The notes under the pieces are model-generated. The model had not been told where the DNA came from. It saw nothing but the letters and a program-made list of their open reading frames with translations, and did not search any database. A stretch of DNA of 40,476 nucleotides from Reclinomonas americana ATCC 50394 (Eukaryota > Jakobida > Jakobea > Jakobida): contig PS015458.1 in NCBI GenBank assembly GCA_048213135.1, forward strand, positions 1 through 40,476, in the 5' to 3' direction. Made by a program: the position numbers and the translations under genes. Shown here piece by piece: positions 33,390 to 40,476 of the stretch (its first letter is position 1; each line of letters begins with the position of its first letter).

Positions 33390-33536
33390 ATGCCGCCCAA
33401 GTTCGCCCCACCCCCGAAGCCGATCTTGACAACCTTCGGAAAAGTGGCCCAACCGCCGAATACTGGCGGCGGCAGGGGATGTTTCCCCACCAAGCCCACC
33501 CAGCCAAGCGTTGACATACTGCGAACATTCCGCTGA
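33390..33536 (+). CDS. Proline-rich microprotein 1 (48 aa, tentative)
   Basis: Reads MPPKFAPPPKPILTTFGKVA at the start and ends ILRTFR. It lacks a known domain. It is called only because its N-terminal block KFAPPPKPIL matches KFVPPSKPIV of the ORF at 34087, including similar DNA (aagttcgccccacccccgaa against aagttcgttccaccgtcgaa). It lacks the hydrophobic C-terminus of its neighbour, so it may be a decayed copy or may need an intron I cannot see. The opposite strand also has open frames here (for example 33309-33695). Confidence 0.35.
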   Translation: MPPKFAPPPKPILTTFGKVAQPPNTGGGRGCFPTKPTQPSVDILRTFR

Positions 33537-34086
33537 ATCGTTGAACCGCCACGTGCGAACGAGCCAGCGTCGGCTAACGAGAATACTTGCTTCGCAACGC
33601 CATCTCTCCACCACGCGTACGATTTCCCGTCCTTTGTTTTTTTTGAACATCTCAGTGTAGTCGTCAAAATCATGATCAACAGTCACGTGCACCATCAGTG
33701 TGTCTCGCGTTCACTTTTTGTGTACAACTGACCCGTGGTCGAGACTGTCCACACCACTGCCAGCTGCACCGCACAACTCCAGAAGGCTGCTTTCCTCCAT
33801 GCACATTATACTCCATGTACACAGAGACACTTTGCAGTCATCGATCGCGATCAGAACTACCAGTCGTGCATGCTGCGCATGCGCCATCATTGTGTTCGGC
33901 CAGCAGTGTATATGTGCGACTGGATCCAGCCACCAGCTTCCCCTCTCACCATGCGCGTCCCCGTATCCATCGGACACGCACAGATGATAGTTCGCGACTC
34001 CACGCCACACAAAACAGGAAAATTGCTGTTTTCCATATATTTGTTTTTTCTTTTGTTTGCCTTGTTGTGAGCCTTGACGAAAGAAT
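33537..34086. other. Intergenic, nothing recognised
   Basis: 550 bp between the two proline-rich ORFs. Frames on both strands are open for 60 to 130 codons but show no family signature. Confidence 0.4.
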
Positions 34087-34269
34087 ATGAGTGGCCGCAA
34101 CGCTCCGAAGAAGTTCGTTCCACCGTCGAAGCCAATCGTGCGCGCACCAGCCACTCCTATCGTGCAGCGGCTGCCACCACCGCCGCCTCCACAGCCAAAC
34201 TTCCCGTTCACCAAAGCAGGTCTCATTGCTGGCGCAATCTGCGCCGCCGCGGATGTGCTGTTCAAGTGA
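34087..34269 (+). CDS. Proline-rich microprotein 2 with hydrophobic C-terminus (60 aa)
   Basis: Starts MSGRNAPKKFVPPSKPIVRA, followed by a polyproline run (RLPPPPPPQPNFPF) and a hydrophobic helix FTKAGLIAGAICAAADVLFK that ends at the stop. The shape (short Pro-rich head, single C-terminal membrane-type helix) suits a tail-anchored or small mitochondrial/ER membrane protein, but the function is unknown. No intron is needed. Similar to the ORF at 33390 over the PPKF-x-PP-x-KPI block. Confidence 0.5.
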   Translation: MSGRNAPKKFVPPSKPIVRAPATPIVQRLPPPPPPQPNFPFTKAGLIAGAICAAADVLFK

Positions 34270-34281
34270 TGGTGCTGTTGC

Positions 34282-34319
<38 letters not shown>

Positions 34320-34536
34320 TCTCTCTCGCGACTCTCTCGCGCATATCCCTCGTCCTTCCGTCGTACGTACGTACGTAACGTAAAGTAAGTAGTACGTACG
34401 TACGTTCCGTCCGTCCGTCNNNNNNNNNNNNNNNNNNNNCGGTACGTTCCTACTTAGTCGTCGGTCGGCGAACTACTCGTCGCCGCCCGCCGGACGTAGT
34501 TGTCGTCGTTCGTAACGTAGTAGTGTGTCGTCGTTG

Positions 34537-34577
<41 letters not shown>

Positions 34578-35212
34578 TCTCATCCGCGAACTCCTCTGCG
34601 CATATGCATGCGCTTGCCTTCCTGACGATCGTGAAAAATGTATGACCACGTTTGCCCGCTGCGTACCACTGTGCACACACGATCAATCGTATCTCAGCAA
34701 GTTCGACGCATGCGTCTTGCGAGAGAGCTGTGCGCAGAGAGTCACTATGGACTGGCTGCTTATCGAAAATAGGCGTGCACGAGTGTACACTTTGCCGCGA
34801 CACTGCATGCGCACGCGCAGTTATTATGACGCCGACGGAACATCCTCACACAACGCACACTTGCAGTCGAAGAGAAACACTACATGACTGTGTGCATCCA
34901 GTGGCGTAGCAGGCAAGTGAATACAGGCAGACCTTGGTGACAGCTAGATCTCAATTCTGTATTGTCCGCGGCTCTGCTTTCTGCAAATCACGTTGACACA
35001 AGGAACCCTCGCTTGTCACGACACTGCGGCTGTAATTGCCGCACATCTGTACCAGCAAGGCTCGCCAGACTGGCTCTGTGAACATCAAACATGCCTAGGC
35101 CTGGATTATTTTTCCACGCTCTTCTTCTTTTCATTGTTGTCGGACAAAGAGAGTGGTAGAGCAGACAAGCAGAGTGAGCAGAGGAAGAAAGACTCGCTAC
35201 TGTCACACCGCC
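34270..35212. other. Intergenic with simple repeats and a 20-N gap
   Basis: Contains (CT)n at 34288-34330, GTAC/CGTA and CCGT repeats at 34360-34419, N at 34420-34439, a second (CT)n at 34540-34572, then unique sequence up to the ABC transporter start. No gene is supported. Confidence 0.6.
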
Positions 35213-38200
35213 ATGTCCACGCACGGATCACCATCACGTGAGTCGCGTGATGACACAGGAGGTGCGTCGCATTGCTTCTTCAGTGTTTGTTTTTCAGTGA
35301 TTTCTGATCTGCGTTGCGTGTGCGATCACAGCAAGCGCAGCAGCTCTCTCCTCACCGGGCGGCAGCCAGCCGCGCAGTACCAACACTGACGAGTTCACTG
35401 GTGTCTCTCCGCACTGGCGTGCGCCCCCCATTGGTGAGCTCGAGCGTGATCCCAACGCCGCCAAACCACTGTCACCACCGCAGCGAGTTCTTCGATATCT
35501 CTCACACTGCGCTGCGTGTGACACGTTGCAGCTCCACCGAGTCCATCGAGCCCCCATCACCAGCCACAATCGCCCACCGTTCGCCGATACATGGTGCGAC
35601 GCTCGTATCGTTCTTCTTGCTGCTTGCATGCATACTTGTGTGTTCTCACTCTCGCTCATGACACTTGTAGGAGGCCAGTTACGACGACGACGACGACACC
35701 AGTACCATCCCCGAGGGATACCGATCACCGAAGATCGTGCCGAAAGATGCTCCCAACAGCAGCTTCATCACTGCCGAAGGCGGACTGTCGCCCACGCGCA
35801 TCGCATTCATGCATATGGAGCACCAGCAATACTCCGATGTCCACACTGCGGTGCGTACGACTCCCCCTCTTTCACAGGTGCACGATCGCTGATGTGAGAG
35901 CGCAGTTGTTGGACGCTGCGTCAGTCAAGTCGCAGATGAAGGGCTGCTGTACGAGAGAGGTTCTCTGTCCGCTTCCCTGTTTGTGCTGCAACTGCCGTTG
36001 CTGCACGAGCCCTTCAGCGGAGGAGGAGCAACAACAAGTTCCTACAGCGTATGAAGTGTTTACACTGCTCCTCCGCATTCTGCGCTTCTTCAAACCGGAG
36101 GGATGGCTCATCATCATCGCCATCATGGTCAGCTGCACCACAGTGGCGCTCTCACAAGTCGAAATCAAGCTCCTCGGCAATATCGTGACATCGGTGCAAG
36201 TATTGCTGCAGACCGTAGATGATCCAGGGTATGGCACTTATTACCCCCTCTTGCAATACATGCATTTGTTCAAAAATCTTATTTCTCGCTTTCGGCGCAG
36301 TCATCGAGAGGATGTCGACTGGTACCCCATCCGATACGACCTCTTCATGTGGGTGATTGTCATGTCACTGAACCAGATCCTCACGCAAGTCGGCGTCTTG
36401 CTCTTCCGCAGTACGCACAACAAGGTGAGGGAGCAGGAAACAAGTGCAGCGAACACGGGATTGACAAGGAAGCTTTCCTTCTCTGTTCTCCGCTCTTCTA
36501 CATCTAGATCTCGTACTGAATGCCTTATTCTCAACATCGATAATGCACTGTAAAGAGCACTGTTGTAGAAGGAAAGCACACGAGACTTGTTGGCGATCAC
36601 TAGCAGATGCTCATTGTTNNNNNNNNNNNNNNNNNNNNATTTCCTTCATTATTGCCATGTGCTTCCACTGCTCAAGACTCCTCAATCGGTATTTGTGTGT
36701 TCTCCTGGCCCATCCACACCGCTTGTTGGTGTTGTTGGTCCGTCTCCTCGTGTTCTCTTCCTGCCACTTTCTCGTTTTGTGTCCATCTCCGTCTTCGCTT
36801 TCACTCCCCCATCGTTGAATCCTTCTCCCTCACTAACTCTCTCTCTCTCCTCAGATTATTCTTCGTGCACGCTGCCGTTTGATGGACGTGCTGTTGTGCC
36901 AACCAATGTCGTTCTTCCAGACGGCACAACAGGGAGACTTGCTGTCACGACTGTTGCGTGGACGTAATTGTAATCTGCTGCTCTTCGTGATGACACCGAC
37001 GACACTGTTGATAATTTGCGCACACAGCATCACCAACATGGAGCAGCTGTGTGGCATTCCGAGCGCCCTGTTCTCATTCCTGCAGCCGATCTTCCTCTTC
37101 ATCACCAGCAGCATCCTCATGTTTAATCTTTACCCGGCGCTGACACTGGTGCGCAGCCGCATCACACATGCACTCTTCGCATCATCCACACACTCACCAT
37201 GCAGCACAGGGCTACTACGGCGTCTTCATCGTTCAGGTAGTGACCTCGGTGTACGAAGGCCGGTTGCTTGGCACTCGCAGCAAGGTCTGTGGCGCACAGT
37301 GTTGTCTCGCGAGCGCGAGTGACTGCATTAATTATCAACTTACTCACGCTCTCTCTCTGTCTCTCATGCTGCGCAGTTGTACTATGATGTTCTGTTACCC
37401 ACGCTTGCCATCGCACGCACATACTCCCATTCGTCGATGCTGACGGTGTGATTCCATGTGCAGACACAAGGTTCCATGACGAATGTGGCCGACGACATCT
37501 TGCGTCGCATTCGTGGCATTCGCAGTTGCGGGCGACAGCAGACCGAGTCGAATCGGTACTACGGCAGCTGCCGCGAGCACTACTACGTGGAGACGAGCAT
37601 GCTCAACGTCTCCATGGTCTGCTGACAGTAATGGCTTGCTCTCTGTTGCAGCTGTCGCAACTCATGCTGTGCTGAACAGTCATTCAATGTGGTCACCATG
37701 GTGGTTACCGGATTCATTGGGGCGTTCAGTCAGTTTGTGCTCACTTGGTCCGTGCTGCGTGCGGCAATCACCCTGGGCGATCAGACAGCCTACGGAGGTG
37801 AGTCTTGCCGCATTTCATGTGGTGCAAACTGCCTCCTCACTGTGATATTCAGCAATCTCGACGTCTGCATTGCACGCGGTGCAAACCTCCAGCGATTCAT
37901 ACTCGTCACTCATGCAGCAGCTCGGTGGTGTGGAGGACATCTTCAACCTGATGATGACAGCTCCAGGCGATGGAGTGAGTGAATTATTCAGTGGTAACTA
38001 GAGATAGATGACTGTTTCGTATATTGTTGGTGTGCCAAGGTCATTGTCGGCAAGATCTAGAGATTTGTGGCATTGTGTATTGTTGTGGTCTCTGACTTGT
38101 GTTTGCTGTTTGTGCGCACAGGAGGGCATTCCGGGAGTGACAAACATGGAGGCCACTGCACCGATTCCGCGCTCAGCCACTGGCCGTGTGAACAAGCCGA

Positions 38201-39048
38201 AGAGTCCCAAGGCAGCCATTCCACAGGCCGGAGAGCCGATCATTGTGATGCGCGATGTTTCGTACTCGTACGTCGTCCACAACAATGGCGCTTTCGGCTA
38301 CGGCGATTATGACGACGACGATGACGATGAAGAAGAAGAAGAAGCAGATGCCGGAACACGCCAGCAATTCCAGGTACGTAGCAGCAGCGTGCAACCGGCA
38401 AGCACGAGCACTTGTACAAATTCGCGCTTGTGCCAGATTTTGAATCGAGTGTCGCTCACGATCCGTGCCGGTGATCGAGTGGTGATAAGTGGCCCGAGCG
38501 GCGGCGGCAAGTCCACACTCGTCTGCCTCTTCATGCGGTACTACCTCGTATCCAGCGGCTTCCTGAGTCTCGCCGGGCACACGCTGTCGTCAACAGTTGC
38601 GTCAAACACAACAACAGTGTCAGCAGCAGCTCACCACTGCCCCTCTTGACCTCACGAACGCAGATGAGTGGCTCGGAGGTCCGACAGCTGCGCCGGCGTA
38701 TCTCATTCGTGCAACAAATGTCGGCGGAGCCATTCCTCCTCAGGGCCACCATTCGCGACAATATCGTGTACGGCACTCCTCCCGAGGACCGAGTGCCGAC
38801 ACTCGCCGCCGTTCGTCGTGCAGCGCAACTGGCCTCCATCGACCAGGACATTATGCAGATGAGTGACGGGTACAACACTCTGCTGGACGTCTCCGTGGCC
38901 AGCCAGGGTGGCAGCTTGAGTCCCGGGCAGCAGCAGCGGTGAGTGTGTGTGAGGGGTGGGAGAGAGAAGAGAGGGAAGAGTTGGATGGAGGGAGAGATGG
39001 GAGTGCAAACCAAGTGCCTTCAACAACAACAACAACAACAACAACAAC

Positions 39049-39080
<32 letters not shown>

Positions 39081-39742
39081 CAATTCCTTCGCCAACAAAC
39101 AAGCAACAGCTGTCTTGATGACCAAATCCAACTGAATCCAAGCATCAACACAAACACCAGTCCTGAGACTGCAGCAGGTTTCTTGTGTGAGTATGTGCTC
39201 TTTCATCATCGTCAGAGACGAGCACAGCAGTAGCGAGTCGTATTGCCCATAGGTGTGGTGACAGTGAGCGACTTGCAGCTCACTTCTTGGTGACCACACA
39301 GCATTGCACTGGCACGAGCGTTTGTGCGCGAGGCACCCATCCTCATCCTCGACGAGCCTACGAGTGGCCTGGACCCAGTCAACTCGGCGCAAGTGTATGC
39401 CGCGCTTGAGTCGGTGAGTTGTCTGCTGCATGCAAGGATCTTCATCAGTCTGAACTCGCGCCGTGTGCACAGTACTGCAACGCCACCGGCGCCACACTAC
39501 TAATGATCTCTCACAATCGCGTCCCCGCCTCACTGTGCGACTACGTGCTGCGAGTGGGCGACGGACAAGTCCGCCGACTCGAACCGCACGAAGCCGACCT
39601 GGTCGAACCGGCCGCGGGCGAGGCGGCGCCCAACGAAACGCACACCAATAGAGAAGTCGTGAATGCGGCCGCAGCACGACATGCAGACCAGCACCGTGAA
39701 AGGATGCCCGGAGCGGTGCCGGATAGTGAATTCGAGGAGTAA
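35213..39742 (+). CDS. ABCB-type half ABC transporter (TMD-NBD)
   Basis: Exporter-type transporter, membrane domain followed by one nucleotide-binding domain, expected to work as a dimer. Start 35213 (MSTHGSPSP) and a long polar, acidic N-terminus (SYDDDDDTSTIPEGYRSPK), then a Cys-rich patch and membrane helices (EGWLIIIAIMVSCTTVAL, LFMWVIVMSLNQILTQVGVL, LLLFVMTPTTLLIICAHSI, VVTMVVTGFIGAFSQFVLTW). Intracellular loop: MSFFQTAQQGDLLSRLLRG and ILRRIRGIRSCGRQQ. NBD: Walker A GPSGGGKST (38492-38514 region), Q-loop FVQQMSAEPFLLRATIRDNI, signature SLSPGQQQR (LSPGQ instead of LSGGQ), Walker B PILILDEPTSGLD and the switch His in MISHNR. An acidic insertion (DYDDDDDDEEEEEADAG) separates the A-loop strand VSYSYVV from ILNRVSLTIRAGDRV. 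TAA at 39740-39742. Substrate unknown. About 15 introns. Confidence 0.9.
36516..36618 (+). repeat. Dispersed repeat family B, copy 2 (runs into gap 36619-36638)
   Basis: In an ABC transporter intron. Nearly identical over agcacacgagacttgttggc and agatgctcattgtt to 30898-31005. After the 20-N gap the similarity seems to continue (attgccat..., compare the tgattgccatttc region near 31080). Confidence 0.85.
39028..39205 (+). repeat. (AAC)n/(CAC)n microsatellite followed by repeat family A copy 3
   Basis: caacaac and caccacc units at 39028-39082 are followed by a third copy of family A (39081-39205), in the ABC intron between the signature and Walker B exons. Confidence 0.75.
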
Positions 39743-40220
39743 TAAAGTTGACGACGACTGCGATGCAGGTTAACGTTGTCAGTTCTGCAAGCTTCTCTTC
39801 AGCTGTGTTGCTGTTCGCATTGGTAAAGCTGTTGTTGTTGTTGGCTTCGTCATTGTCGCCACGCGCCACCTGCACTCCTCCTCCGCTGCGGTCACGTCTC
39901 GGCTCGTACGCGTGTGCTGTTAGACACGAATGACCTCTCGACTCCTCCTCCACGCCCTCACTCAAACAACAACAACTCCTCTGCCAATGTCTGCGTCTTC
40001 TCGTGCAGACGTCGACATGATGATCATCGACAACACTCCTTTTTTCATCTTCTTCTCCATGCATGGTTGGCACTCAATGATCTCTCTCATTCAGGTGCAC
40101 GTCCTGCACAGCTGCCTCTCTCTCTCTCTCTCTCTCACTGGCTTTCAAGGGCACAAAGCGAGCCAGTTTTGTCCTTTGTGTGTGTGTGTGTTGTTTTGTG
40201 TGTGCAAAGCAAGCCGAGTG
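39743..40220. other. Intergenic, nothing recognised
   Basis: 3' flank of the transporter and promoter/5' UTR of the next gene, with a short (CT)n near 40120 and (GT)n near 40180. A long minus-strand frame crosses it but is antisense to the transporter exons. Confidence 0.5.
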
Positions 40221-40278
40221 ATGAAGGCTGTGGTGTTTATCGCTCTGCTCATTGTGGCATGCGCCACTGTGGTTGCTG
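40221..40278 (+). CDS. First exon of a secreted or membrane protein (gene continues beyond window)
   Basis: ATG at 40221 opens MKAVVFIALLIVACATVVAG, a textbook signal peptide, followed directly by a gtgaga donor at 40279 and an AG/GT-rich intron. Only the leader exon is in the window, so the product cannot be named. Confidence 0.6.
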
Positions 40279-40476
40279 GTGAGAGAGAGAGAGAGAGTGT
40301 GTGTGTGAGAGTGAGAGAGAGAGAGTCGTGCGTGTCCGCAAGTTGCACACTCGTCATGCAGCCAACCAGTGAGACACACGCACGCACACACAGCAACCGC
40401 TCTCCACATGTGCGCACGCGTGTGTGTGCGTGTGCGTGAGAGAGAGAGAGCGAGTGACAGTGACTCCCGACTCAGA

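Noticed and set aside
33309-33695. 128-codon minus-strand frame opposite proline-rich ORF 1
   Set aside because: No domain, two competing minus-strand frames over the same DNA, and no splice or context support; kept only as an alternative to the plus-strand microprotein.
37454-37471. An apparent 18-nt intron (gtgtgattccatgtgcag) in the ABC transporter gene
   Set aside because: It would remove an in-frame TGA, but a simpler model skips from the exon ending GRLLGTRSK straight to TQGSMTNVADD with one ordinary intron, which also aligns better with ABCB proteins.
38703-40073. 456-codon minus-strand open frame
   Set aside because: Antisense to the NBD exons of the ABC transporter, whose motifs are unmistakable; contains translated microsatellite and no domain.

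Overview
The window comes from an intron-dense nuclear genome, almost certainly a free-living unicellular eukaryote (protist). Genes are broken by many short introns of about 40 to 100 nt with GT...AG ends. There are no operons, and simple repeats ((AG)n, (CT)n, (GT)n, CTC/CTT, CAA) fill the longer introns and flank most of the eight runs of N. The TmcB/TPR-PAS-cyclase architecture points to protist lineages, but I cannot name the species or clade. No tRNA, rRNA, CRISPR array or intact transposon was found. Gene models below were built by hand from splice signals, reading phase and family conservation; the N runs leave several of them incomplete.

Layout, left to right. 1-1663 (+): 3' part of a Cys-rich surface/GPI-type protein. 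1858-4181 (-): signal-peptide protein with IPT/TIG-like repeats, interrupted by a 909-base gap. 4721-6667 (-): aldo/keto reductase. 7883-9384 (-): small UBA-like, coiled-coil, ubiquitin-like protein. 10076-18859 (-): very large receptor-type protein with an N-terminal coiled coil, membrane segments, TmcB-like TPR region, further membrane segments, three PAS domains and a C2-type adenylyl cyclase domain. A 527-bp divergent promoter region with tandem repeats separates it from 19387-22376 (+), nuclear poly(A) polymerase. 22649-23682 (-): basic coiled-coil protein, head-to-head at 57 bp with 23740-28156 (+), a SNAPC4/SNAP190-like Myb protein that also carries an AT-hook. 28191-29405 (-): MPPED-type metallophosphoesterase, partial. 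30108-33065 (+): class 3 lipase, partial at the 5' end. 33390-34269 (+): two tiny proline-rich ORFs that look like paralogues. 35213-39742 (+): ABCB-type half transporter. 40221-end (+): first exon of a secreted or membrane protein.

The genes do not form one pathway. Two are core RNA factors (poly(A) polymerase and the snRNA-promoter Myb subunit), and several are membrane or signalling proteins. The most interesting signals are: (i) the cyclase domain has the adenine-selecting Lys/Asp and transition-state Asn/Arg of a mammalian C2 half but neither metal-binding Asp, implying an unlinked C1-type partner or a non-catalytic role; (ii) eleven introns in six genes use a GTTGCG donor, readable as GT[T]GCGT with a one-base bulge in the U1 duplex; (iii) the lipase appears to need a 2-nt micro-exon; (iv) there are two families of dispersed repeats and a triplicated promoter motif.
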